From: Dacryopinax spathularia
Taxonomy: Eukaryota > Basidiomycota > Dacrymycetes > Dacrymycetales > Dacrymycetaceae
Length of the DNA: 64,000 nt
Assembly: GCA_037974965.1 (NCBI GenBank)
Contig: JBBPFI010000007.1
Span: 186,001 to 250,000 of the forward strand
Direction: 5' to 3'
Under the pieces are notes generated by a model. It was not told the DNA's origin and did not search any database. It saw only the letters and a list, made by a program, of their open reading frames with translations. The position numbers and the translations under genes are program-made. The first letter of the stretch is position 1. Each line of letters begins with the position of its first letter. Shown here piece by piece: positions 23,843 through 34,261 of the stretch.

Positions 23843-25130
23843 TCATGACATCTCTACATCCTCCCCGGCGTCCTCATCCTCGTCCTCCCACTCATCATCA
23901 TCATCACCGTCCAGAACCACGCCCTCCTCATCAGGTGGTGCGGCATGGACACCAAGCGCCTCCAGCTCGCCGAGCAGCTCCCGAACATGCTGCAATAACT
24001 GCTCATCCGGATGATTCTGCGTCTCATGCAACATCAGGCACGTATCCAGGCAATCCCTCGCATCGCGCAACATCTCCTCCCTCGTCATCTCCTCCCGTGG
24101 TTTCTCGCCCTCCTCGCCTTGCGCCATGAGCCAGAAACACCAGCCTTCGAGGTACCACGCTTCAACCTCTTGGTCGTCCATCTCCAGGGTGCGGGATATG
24201 GAGGTGAGGGCAAGGTCGAAGTGGTGAAGTTCGAGGCAGAGTCGGGCGAAGGATAGCAATGTTGGTGGAGCGGGGTGGGTCGGCGAATCTGCGCAATGGG
24301 TCAGCCCCATGAGCAACCAACGGGTTGTCATGAGATGGCTCACCAGCTGCAATCTCCTCCCACATTGACCAGACTTTTCGAACGCATTGTTCAGCTTCGT
24401 CTGGTTTTTGTTGACTCATTCGTACGCTGGCCAATGATAGTAATGCTTCTGTATTATCCGGATCAATCTCGAGAGCTTGACGAAGGATCTCTTCGCATGA
24501 AGATTCTGCTTCTGGCTCGAAGCTGCGTATACATTAGATAGGAGAGGGCTGCAGCACGAGGACGACGCACCATAGATCTGTCATCCAGATATCCACCATG
24601 CTACAGCATGCACGAACGATCATCTTTTTTACTTCCTCCTCTTCCTCCTCGAGCAGCTCAGTCGACTTCTCCGATTTCTCCTTCCCCTTCGAGCTCAACC
24701 TTGCAAGCAGCGCATTGATAGCAGTCTGATAATGCTCCAGCGCCGCTCTTGGATCTTCATCCGAAAACAGCTGAGCCAGGTACAGATGTGCTGATGGCGG
24801 AACCGGGTCTGCCGCTGTCGGAGAAGGCGGCACAAGGCTCAAGAAAATCTCCTTTGCCTTATCCACATCTCCACTCTCCATCTCGACCACGCCCTTCAGC
24901 TCTCGTGCTTCTACATTCTCCGCTTCTTGCTCCAGCACCCGGTCCACAAACTGTCTTGCAAGGTCATAGTCGCATTGTACGACCAGCTCTTGGGCTTTGG
25001 CTAGGAGGGCTTCTACGGTCGGAGGCTTTGCCTTGCTCTTTTTTGGTGATGTGGAAGCATGAGGTGGAGCTTCCGGTGCTGTTGAGGGCATAAGCCGCGC
25101 TGAGCGATGCTTTGTCTTTGTTCGCCCCAT
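23843..25130 (-). CDS. ACL4: TPR protein resembling ACL4, chaperone of ribosomal protein L4
   Basis: Three exons (25130-24571, 24522-24344, 24288-23843) give 1185 bases, 394 residues. Tetratricopeptide helices appear from about residue 40 (VQCDYDLARQFVDRVLEQE, YLAQLF..EDPRAALEHYQ, CEEILRQALEIDPDNTEALLSLA). The C-terminal third has the phrase EVEAWYLEGWCFWLM and a very acidic tail ending in DDDDEWEDEDEDAGEDVEMS. That order is what is known of yeast Acl4, which holds newly made uL4 until it joins the pre-60S particle. The identification rests on architecture, so another nuclear TPR protein is possible. Its first ATG is only 222 bases from that of the phosphatase gene on the other strand. Confidence 0.72.
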
Positions 25131-25352
25131 GTTTCGCTAACGTTGAAGTGAAGAATCGAGGAGAAGCAGACGATGCCGAGCAAAGAATGAAGAAATTGGT
25201 TCCGAGCGCCCGAGTCGGCGCTTATTGGAAGGCACTGCGTACCGTCGCGTTTGAGAGCGCACCGCAACGACCACCGCGTCGATGTGAAAGCAAACAGTCT
25301 AACCTTGTGGACGTCCTGCAGTCCTCATTCCTACGACCATCCACGACCTGCA

Positions 25353-26810
25353 ATGCCAGGAAATGGTCCTACTTCATTCAGCATACTAACGACCCGCTCA
25401 TTCTTATTCATGATCCTCTTCTCCTGCTTCGTCTTCTACCTCCTCTTGCGAACACCGCGCACCAACGCACACAGGCAAGAGATCCTACATCACGACCCTG
25501 TCTCGCCAAGCTATGTAAGGAAGATTGTGGCTGTTGGAGATTTGCATGGGGATATGAAGAATGCGCAGAAGGTGCTGAGGATGAGTGGAGTGATTGACAG
25601 CTTTGGGGATTGGAGCGGGGAGGTGGACGTGCTTGTACAGACAGGGGATATCATTGACCGGTGTGTGCTGATATGCATCTTGCTTACATTTCAGGCTGAT
25701 GTGTCCACAGTGGAGATGACACGATAATGTTGTTCCGATATATGGATACCCTTCGAAGTCAAGCCGCTGCTGTTGGGGGAGAAGTGCTTTCGGTGATGGG
25801 CAACCACGAGTGGATGTGAGTAGTTCAATAAGTATGGTACGATGAGGCTCATTACGAGCACGCTCCAGGAACGTGATAGGTTCGTCGCACTCACTACTGG
25901 GCGAAAGCCACGGCTGACCGTGTAAACAGGAGACTGGAGGTGACTTGCCAGTGCGCATATACCCAGCCCTCCGCTGACGAATTGGTAGATATGTACTACC
26001 ATCCGAGATCAAGACCTTCGGCGGCGTCCATGCACGGCAAAGAGCGCTCTCATCTCAAGGGTGGCTAGGCAGCACCTTCTGGGCAAACTACAGCGTAACG
26101 ACCCGGCTACCACTACATCCAATGCTAGGACCAGCGAATACCGACTACAGTCCCTTATCCCCTATCCCTGCGCCTATCTCTCATTCTGCTCTGTCGTTCG
26201 TCCATGGAGGATTGTCGCCCTCCTTTTCGTCCTTGACGCCTTATCCAAGTCGACCGAATGCGGTGGCGCGAAGTTTACTGCATAAGCTGCTCACACGACA
26301 TCCAATGCCCTTACCGCATCCTCCGAATCCTTATCCAGGTTTGCCACCGGACGCGACTGAAGAAGAGCACGAGCTATATGGCGGCGATGGTCCGCTGTGG
26401 TATCGTGGCTGGGCCCTGGGGACGGAGAAAGAGGTCTGCGGGCACGTGGATGACGTGCTACAGGAGATCGGCGTGCGGCGGCTGATCATGGGTCACACTC
26501 CCACCTTCACGGTAGGTCCGGTTTCTCTAATAACGACCCCAGGAGCTGATGAAATGGATAGAACATCGTTTCCCGGTGTAACGGCAAGATCATCATAATC
26601 GACACTGGCATCTCCCATGCCTACGGCGGCGTGCTCTCCGCACTATCGATCCATTATTCGCTCACGCCGAATTCGACAACGTACGATTACGAGACAGGAA
26701 CGCAGGAATATGTCGAGCGAGAGGTTGTTAGTGCTGTGTACGAGTGGAAGAATGAGGTGTTGTTGGACGAGCGGAGATTGATGAGAGGATGGTGGGATGA
26801 CTGGGACTAG
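25353..26810 (+). CDS. Membrane-anchored calcineurin-like metallophosphatase
   Basis: Six exons (25353-25660, 25711-25815, 25869-25879, 25930-25939, 25989-26511, 26562-26810) give 1206 bases, 401 residues. A hydrophobic segment at about residues 18-32 (LFMILFSCFVFYLLL) suggests a signal anchor. The metallophosphoesterase motifs follow in order: GDLHGD (62-67), GDIIDRGDD, GNHEW, then FVHGG and MGHTP with their metal-binding His. This arrangement is that of PPP-like Shewanella-type phosphatases found in fungi and plants. Exons 3 and 4 are 11 and 10 bases long and encode the NVIGDW turn right after GNHEW. Substrate unknown; an endomembrane or vacuolar location is inferred from the anchor. Confidence 0.87.
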
Positions 26811-27775
26811 ATCTAAGTATGATTCTCTGGAAAATACACTGAACCCTCTTATTGCGTGGTTTGTTGAGGGGCCGTCACAGCCGTCTGGGAGAAGACAAAC
26901 AACTATTACTATGGGCGCGATCGTTATTAGAGCGATACGTAGTAAAGGCTCTAAGTATACGCGCCTATTCGGCTGGCTCATGCGGCTGTCTCTCCGAATT
27001 CCGCTGCGAAGGCATGGAGAGACAAGGTTCGCGTCCATTCTCCGACGGAATGCTTCGTTCCCCATCTCCGAGCATTATGACAGCACGTCCAGAATGTCGA
27101 GCTCAACGGTGTCAGGCGGAGCACCTGCACAGTCAACCAGAAGACGATCGTGACTCACTGGAACCCAAAACGGGCGTGATATCTGAAGCGTGCATCATGC
27201 GCCCGAACGATGTGCGATGATGGCCGATGGAAGCCGACACCATTGTCTCTGTCCTGGTCCTCGCTTGTCGACTCCAATGAGACCATCTCGTCTCTTTCTC
27301 CACCGAACTCGCAACCGATGAGAATCTTATCAGATGAGACGTGTGGCGGTGCTTCTAATTACGGTAGTTTATCCGTCCCGGCGGCCGCAACGCGTCGCGT
27401 CCCTGCTCATCTCCTCATCTTCCGCGCCAAGCCTTCATTCTCTGTTTGCGCCACATAGCAATGTGCGCAGACTGCGATCTTTATACGTTGCCGGATGCCG
27501 TCATGCTGCTGATGAGTATCTTCGCAGCGGCTAGCTCCTGCCGCCCCAGTCGACCGCTAGGCCCACCAGGAAGAGTCATTTTTCCCCGGGCTTATCAGTC
27601 TCATACCTCGGCGGTTTCGGTGATCGGCGCGGTTACGGCTTGCGGCGTCTAACAGTCCTCGGAATGGGCTCTCACGACATGCCTTCCAGTGATCCGTGGT
27701 ATTTAAGCCTTCACCGAATACTGCGCGACTTCAAGCAATTTCCGGGTTCTCAACCGCCTAGCCAAGTCCGCGACC
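26811..27775. promoter_or_regulatory. Intergenic stretch upstream of the MCT-type transporter
   Basis: About 1 kb with the phosphatase 3' end and the transporter promoter. Frames in it have no consistent splice partners. A GTATTTAAG word (about 27698) lies some 75 bases before the transporter ATG and may be its TATA element. Confidence 0.4.
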
Positions 27776-29557
27776 ATGGCCCATCTTTCTCGACGTATCT
27801 CGCCTGTCGCATTGGGCGAACTCGGTACAATCGACCCTTCTACCCTTGATGTTGCGGTGGAAGAGGCCGCCGCCGGAGCTAAGGAGGAATCCGTTAGTCC
27901 GGAAGTACTGGATATTCCAGATGGTGGTTTGCGCGCCTGGTGCACAGGTAAGCCTCGTATTTACATGAAAAACCTCGGACCTCAGACCCTCTTCTGTTCT
28001 AGTGATTGGAGCATGGTTCGTCTCATTTACCACCTTCGGCCACATGAACGCATATGGAGTCTACCAAGCGTACTACATTCAAACCCATTTGACCTCCTAT
28101 TCCACATCGACGATCAGCTGGATCGGAAGCGTGCAGATGCTCCTAATGCTCGGTATGGGCATCATTAGCGGAAAGCTGTTCGACAAGGGCTATTTCAGAC
28201 ATCTCGTGGTAATTGGGATGATCGTCTACGTGGGCTGCATTTTTGCCCAAAGCGCCGCAAAGCCAAACCAATTCTACCAGGTGAGTGGGACATTCGCACA
28301 CGGTAGGCACAAAGTGACAGGAATGTTTGTGCAGGTCTTCCTTAGTCAAGGCATAGGTCAAGGTCTGGCGACGGGCATGCTCTACTTGCCGACTGTATCT
28401 GTGATATCACACCACTTCAGGCGCAAGCGAGCCATGGCTCTGGGGCTGGTCATCTTAGGTTCATCAACCGGAGGCATTCTTCTTCCAAGTACGTACTTTC
28501 ATTCACTTTGCGCTCGGACGACTACTAACACATGTACCGCAAGTTATGATCAACAATCTCCTCAACCGTTCAGGTTATGCATGGACAGTTCGCGCCGTGG
28601 GGTTTCTCATCCTCGGATGCTTGATTATCGCCAATCTTCTAATGTCTACCCGTCTGCCACCTGGCCAAGAAAAGGATCAAGCGAATGTAGCGGGATATTT
28701 CAAGGAAATCCACTACGTCCTGATGTTAGCCGGCATCTTCTTCGTTTTCTGGGGAATCTCGTTTCCTAGTGAGCATATGTTGAGATCACGCAAACCCCCT
28801 TACTGAAGAGGGATCACAGTGTTCTATATTCAGGTTTTCACTTCTTTGAAGGTCTCCAACGAGACTTTTGCCTTTTACACGGCATGTCGAGTCATCACTA
28901 CGCCCAACGTCTCGCGGCTAATCGACTGTTGGCAGGTCTCCCTTCTGAACGCCGGGTCGATGTTTGGCCGGATTTTGCCGAACCTCCTTGCCGATCGCAC
29001 AGGCCCCATGGTTCTCTATGTTCCCTGTTGCTTCATGGCGGGCGCTCTCGTCTTCGTCATGTACGGATGCACCAGTGTGGGGGTGATTGCAGTATTTTGT
29101 ATCCTGTGAGTTGCTCATTACTCGTCAGCAATGCATGAGGAGCTGACCCAGGCCGTAGGTTCGGGTTCTTCTCGGGATCGTATATTGGCCTCATGGTCCC
29201 GGCGCTGGCCAACACGGCTCACAGCGTCAGTGAGATGGGGTGAGGAGTTCTCTCATCCGTTACTTCTGGATTACCTCTGAACATATGCATAAAGAGCTCG
29301 CATAGGCATAGGATTGACCTTCATGGGGCTGGCGGGATTATCCGCCACACCGCTCTCCGGAGCCATCATTGGTAGTGGACCTGAGTACAGCTGGAGCAAG
29401 GGCATTATCTTCAGCGGGGTATGTCCACTATTGATGCTATGAACCTTGCGAAAAGCTGATGACGAACTAGGTCAGCGGTTTGGCCGGAGCAGGGCTAATG
29501 GCGGCAGCTTGGTACACACACCCGAAGCATTCGCACCATTTAGCCTCAGCCCACTGA
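27776..29557 (+). CDS. MFS transporter, monocarboxylate-porter (MCT/MCH) type
   Basis: Nine exons (27776-27947, 28003-28280, 28335-28488, 28544-28768, 28820-28881, 28936-29105, 29159-29239, 29295-29418, 29471-29557) give 1353 bases, 450 residues. IPDGGLRAW just before helix 1 and FVSFTTFGHMNAYGVYQAYY in helix 1 are hallmarks of fungal MCT-like porters, and 11-12 helices follow. The plus-strand end is FSGVSGLAGAGLMAAAW. Intron 5 begins with GC (GCATGT) instead of GT; the same intron in the dead copy at 51.4 kb begins GTATGT, which confirms the boundary. Substrate unknown (monocarboxylates, riboflavin and others occur in the family). A decayed paralogue lies at 50.3-52.0 kb on the same strand. 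Confidence 0.88.
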
Positions 29558-29844
29558 CCAATGAGATCGCCGATCGGAGGTCTAGAGAAGGCGATTGCTT
29601 GCCGAAGAGGGCTTTACGACCATTATGTGATCGCATTCCGTTCTGTATTTGTTCTCAAATTATACGTTTCCTCACCGCGGCATGGACAGTAGATGTACCT
29701 TCGTCAACTGTCAGTCGAAGCCATGTCCTAGCAGACCTTGGATCCGATAACTACTTGCACCATCGGCGTGCCGATCCTCATATTCTTCACTCGTCGCATT
29801 TTTCCGCTTCTCGTATCCCTCCGTCTGATCTGCCTGTGCCGATG

Positions 29845-30256
29845 AAGTACTCCAACCCTTCCCTGTCGCTCGACGATGCTGGCCGCACTCGGCACCCTGG
29901 CGACTATCACTCAAATTCTACTGGTAGCTCTTAGAACCAGTCTAGAGGCGCACATACCACCTCGTTCCAAGAGTTCAATCATACTGATGACTTTGACAAC
30001 GCAACCGGGACGCGGGGTGGGCATGAGCAGCCCCCTGGACCTGCGAACCGCCAATACTCTGAGGACCGACTTTACATGAACAACTCGCATATACCCTATC
30101 CCAACCGCGGAGAATGTGCCCCTGCTCCCCAGAGCTCTACGAGCACCACTTGCCCTGAAACGGCCGTTATGGGTTCCGAGGCCGACAGCTGGGACGTGAA
30201 TTTGGAGGATTTTACCTCTGATCATTGTGGCACCTCAGGAGGCGGCCACTCTCCTA
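29845..30256 (+). pseudogene. Broken coding remnant, Ser/Asn/Pro-rich
   Basis: From ATG 29845 a frame runs on for about 135 codons with gene-like composition (MKYSNPSLSLDDAG, later YSEDRLYMNNSHIPYPNRGE), but it is interrupted by a TAG at about codon 31. At about 30256 the composition changes abruptly and coding character is lost. It resembles the disordered N-terminal part of a larger fungal protein. No domain remains, so the parent cannot be named. It may also be two exons of an unrecognised gene. Confidence 0.35.
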
Positions 30257-32676
30257 GCTCCATTCTTCAACAAGTTGCGGAGCTTCAACAAGTTGTGGAG
30301 CAGATCAGGAAGAAGGAGAAAGAGCATGGTATTCTTGTAGGGTTAGGCCAGGTGAGACCTGCCTTATTAGGAAGGATCTTTGTTATACTTCCATTAGGGT
30401 TGCTTCTGGTTATGGGTGAATGTGGCATCATGAGTTTGCCAAAAGTTGCATTGCAACAACCAGGGATTGTGTGGATCGGTTGACTATCCTCTAAATCAGC
30501 GGGAAGAGGGAACCAGCGCCATTTGGCACAAGAAGCTGACATTTGTGTGCACCCTCATTCCACACAAGTGGAAGCCAGGCAGGGCATCAAATGCTCTGGT
30601 GATGCCTCCTCCTCCAGCCAGCATCATAAGATTACACAAAGGTAAAATTGGGAAGGCTCAGCTTTTATAGCAAAACCCAGAGAAAAGTGCATGCATCAGT
30701 ACAGTCTATCTTGAAGAAAGACTAAATAGGGCCCCTCCACTGGTTTGGTAACATCCCAACTTGCCTCGGTACATGGCAAGGTCGGCAGAGGGGAACTGCC
30801 AGCAGTTGGCTCGATCATTGGCAGGTACAAGGTTAGCTGGGGTTGGGCCAAGCAGGGTGGAGCTTTCCACCTGTGAGGGCACACCACAATAACAAGCTAC
30901 TGTGGGTGACAGAGACACAAGATAACGATTGGAGTAGAGTAGAGGGTGTAGAGGGTAAGAGTAGAGTGGATAAAGTGAGATCAAGTGCCTAGGAGTTACA
31001 GTGGTGGAAATCCTCAGAGACCGGATCTGAGGAGCCTTAAGCCTTACAGGCCATCTATCTATACCCTACAGTAAGTGTGGCAGTGCCTGCCTAGAGAACC
31101 TGCCGGCATAACCCAGAGGTGCAGCTGCGCCCTATGGCGGAAGGTGCCGGCATATACTAGGACCAAGGCTGTGCTCGATGAGTAAGCGTCACTTACTACA
31201 AGGCTGTGCTCTGGTATTCCAGAAGGTACTGGCGGTCCATGGAATGCACCGGTGGTTGCCAGTTGCCAGTGACCCAGGACCTTGGCATTGGCGGTGATGG
31301 CAGGGTAACTCCATGCTACGACGGTGGTAAGGCAGGGAAGCCGGTGATTGGTGGTCACAATGGCACGAGTGGCCATAAGGGTATGGGTGGCATCAGGGGT
31401 TGAAACAGGATGTGCGACACGTCATTATGGACCATGCTTCTTGGTTCCTGAGCAGCACCGGGGATAGTGCTAACCCCAATAGATCAGTGGAGATATTCAG
31501 GGAATCCAATGACCAGGTGCTCGGGAAGGCAAGGAAGCAAGGAAGGGGCTAGGCTCCCAGAAGGGTTGACGCAAAGCAGCCAATTGGTTCCACCTCCCTC
31601 AATGCGCGGATAGCCATGTAAAGCTCCGAACCAATCCCAGAACCGTCATACATGGAGTACTGGTTCTGCAAGAGGTTCCAATCCCAGAGGCAATCGATAA
31701 TAGCATGATACCATGGCCCTTGCCAAGATTGTGAGTATACATGCCTTTACCAGCTTTAGGTGGGCTCACAAGTGTTGTGAACACCCCATCCATCTGGTGG
31801 GTAATGCTGCAAGGGTTGTGTGCCGAAGTCATAGCCAATATCATAATCCCCATAGTGGCGATCAAGTTCCCAGAGGGGTGGGCCAGCTATGGCAAGGATT
31901 AGCTATTGGAAACATGCGAGGACAGGGGCTTTCTGACCTGTGTCAGCCATGAGGGAAGGATGAAAGCAAGGGGTGCTTGTGATTGTGTGCAGCGTGGGAG
32001 TGTTGATCAGCTCATAAGGCACAGAATCTGATTGCGCATTCACTGGAACCAAGGACCAACCCAGAGATTGCTCCTAATCCGGAAGGTACATATGCATGTG
32101 TTGGGCAAACTTCCGAAAGCCCTGGTGGGGCGGGGGGAGGGCCGGTGCAGCGAGCAATTCTATGCATTGACAATTGCTGTGCTGGTTGTTGCTCAGGGAT
32201 TGCACGGAGCAATTGACTACCCTTATGTATGAATCAAGCAGGGTACCCACAAACGCACGTGGCAAATGGCCCGCGTCAAGAAAGCTGGACCCTAAGTGGC
32301 TGTGGGTTCTTAATAAGCGGCCAAAAAGGCTGAAATAAGCCTTGAACACCGGCTTGGCTTAAGTTATGGTTAATTCAATGAACATCTGAATTTAGAAGAA
32401 CATAACATGTAGAATAATAGAAATGGTGGTAGAAAAGGTAATAGCTAAGGACCTGATGGAAGCAATGTCAAAGAAATAATTATGGAAATATCAAGAAAAT
32501 TCCCCAGATTTGGGTAAATCTATGACTATGGTCTAAGATGGTGAGAAGACAGGTTTACATGGGCATTGCTTCTCTCTTACTTCCTATTCTTAACATTGCT
32601 GGGTTTTAGCATGGAAGAATCACTAAATAAGAGAATAGATGGAGGATGTAAGATACAAGACAGAAGATGAGTATTG

Positions 32677-32772
<96 letters not shown>

Positions 32773-33060
32773 TGGGAGACGTGAGACGGGAGATGGGAGA
32801 TGGGAGATGGGAGACAGGAGACGGGAGATAGGAGATAGGAGATGGGAGATAGGAGATGGGAGATGGGAGATGGGAGAAAACAAATGGAGAACAATATTTG
32901 GGAAATAGTAAATAGAACAAGTTTTTTGAGAAAAGTTGCAAATCAACAGAACAACCTATAACATCAATTCTGAGCTTATGGTTGAATATGTTGCACAGGT
33001 TTGCTCTCAGATTGAGCTACACAATAAGGTCTTAGTGATTGCCTGTCTGTCTAGCAGAGC
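30257..33060. repeat. Gene-poor, lower-GC debris with a minisatellite
   Basis: No splice-consistent gene is seen on either strand in about 2.8 kb. Base composition is visibly more AT-rich than in the flanking genes, with many GT/GA-rich runs (for example 30920-31000), as in old repeat-derived DNA. I could not recognise terminal repeats or conserved protein motifs that would allow a family name. The 7-base minisatellite at its right end is listed separately. Confidence 0.45.
32675..32877. repeat. 7-base minisatellite (GGAGACA / GGAGATG)n
   Basis: About 29 head-to-tail copies of a 7-base unit. The first part is nearly pure GGAGACA; the second part mixes GGAGATG, GGAGACG and GGAGATA. Because 7 is not a multiple of 3, all frames stay open on the minus strand and give Ser/Pro/Leu repeats, which are not genes. 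Confidence 0.95.
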
Positions 33061-33343
33061 CTATTTTTTCCTATCGACTTGCCCGACTAGTCTCCAAATC
33101 TGCGCGAAAGTCAACTCGTCGCCGACTACCGGTCCGGAGCGAGTCAGCCAGCATTCCTGGACAACGAAGTTGGGAAGGTCTTTACTGGATGGACGTTTTG
33201 ATGCCGCACTGCGACCTTCTAAATGGGGACAGCATCGCTTTACGTTGCCTTGATTACGTACACTAGGCGCTGGTAACATATGTCGCGTAGGGTACTCTCG
33301 GGCGCCAATGATAATATGATACACTTCGTCTCATAGCGTACGC

Positions 33344-34005
33344 CTATGCCTGCGTTTGTCCGATCCCGACTAGTCCTCTCATCTGTTCTAGCAAGCGATC
33401 CTGCTCTTCTTTCTCGGATCTAATTTGCTGAATGGTACGCTCCTGCTTGTCTTTTTCGTCTTTGAGTTGCTTGATGAACTGCGCATATACCAGGTTCGTC
33501 GTGGTCAACTCGTGCACGCTTTTCTCGAGCTCGGCTATACGATCCTTCAACTGGGCGACTTCCTCTACTTTCGCAGCGTTATTCTTACGCGGTTGTATCC
33601 CCTGGCGGGGAGGCTTACGACGGGGGTGCATAGGCGGCAGAGTAAGAGGCTCGGCGGATGAGTCGTCACCGTTTGTGGACGGTGAAGCGTGTACAGTAGG
33701 GCTGGTTGTATGCGCGTCGTGCTCGGTAAGTCCTTCGTTTTTGGTAGTTTGTCCAGGCTGAGACGTTGACGTATACGCTGCGTCGGTTGTCGTCTCCTGC
33801 GTCACAGCATTGGCACCGCCGTCGTTGTATTTGCGGCGCTTAGGGGAACGACCTCCGTCATCTGAAGCTTGCCGTTTGTTGCGCAGTTCTTGCGATACGC
33901 GGAGGATCATACGCTGGAAGAATATTAGAAGGGCAATGTAATCTGCCGGTGCGTTTGTCTTACGGCCACGTATGCGTCTTCATCAAATTCTGAGTCGTTG
34001 GGCAT
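33344..34005 (-). CDS. Coiled-coil nuclear-type protein of the Helitron-like element
   Basis: Two exons (34005-33964, 33913-33344) give 612 bases, 203 residues. The first exon encodes MPNDSEFDEDAYVA. The central part is disordered with a likely nuclear-localisation cluster (SPKRRKYN), and the last 80 residues form a strong coiled coil (VAQLKDRIAELEKSVHELTT, then KQLKDEKDKQERTIQQIRSE). No family is recognised. It is transcribed away from the Rep/Hel gene, the two starts being 256 bases apart, so they may share control. Coiled-coil partners are plausible for a DNA-processing complex, but that is inference. Confidence 0.75.
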
Positions 34006-34226
34006 AGCGTTTGTCTTAAAAAGCGGTGTGTGTAGAGGACGTGGTGGTATGAGGTTGGAAGGCAGTGACAGTTAAGTGTTGAATTGTGCGGCATTGTAAG
34101 ACCGCGGGCTGATACAAGTCATCCACAATCGGAAGAGTCACCCACAGCGTCGCGCGTTGTACCAAGGCGCTGCTAGTCTACGAGACCATGCTGTACACCT
34201 GTGCGGAAGTGTCTCACGCGCGCTGT

Positions 34227-34233
34227 TATATAA
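34227..34233 (+). promoter_or_regulatory. TATA box of the Rep/Hel gene
   Basis: TATATAA stands 28 bases before the ATG of the large helicase gene, implying a very short 5' leader. It is a perfect TATA word in an otherwise GC-rich promoter. Confidence 0.55.
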
Positions 34234-34261
34234 CATTGGCACTTCTGGCCGCTAGCGGACT

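Noticed and set aside
30257-32600. A retroelement fossil
   Set aside because: No terminal repeats or conserved protein motifs could be recognised, so no family can be supported.
32577-32946. Three overlapping minus-strand frames rich in Ser, Pro and Leu
   Set aside because: They exist only because the 7-base repeat keeps all frames open; no start context or splice sites.
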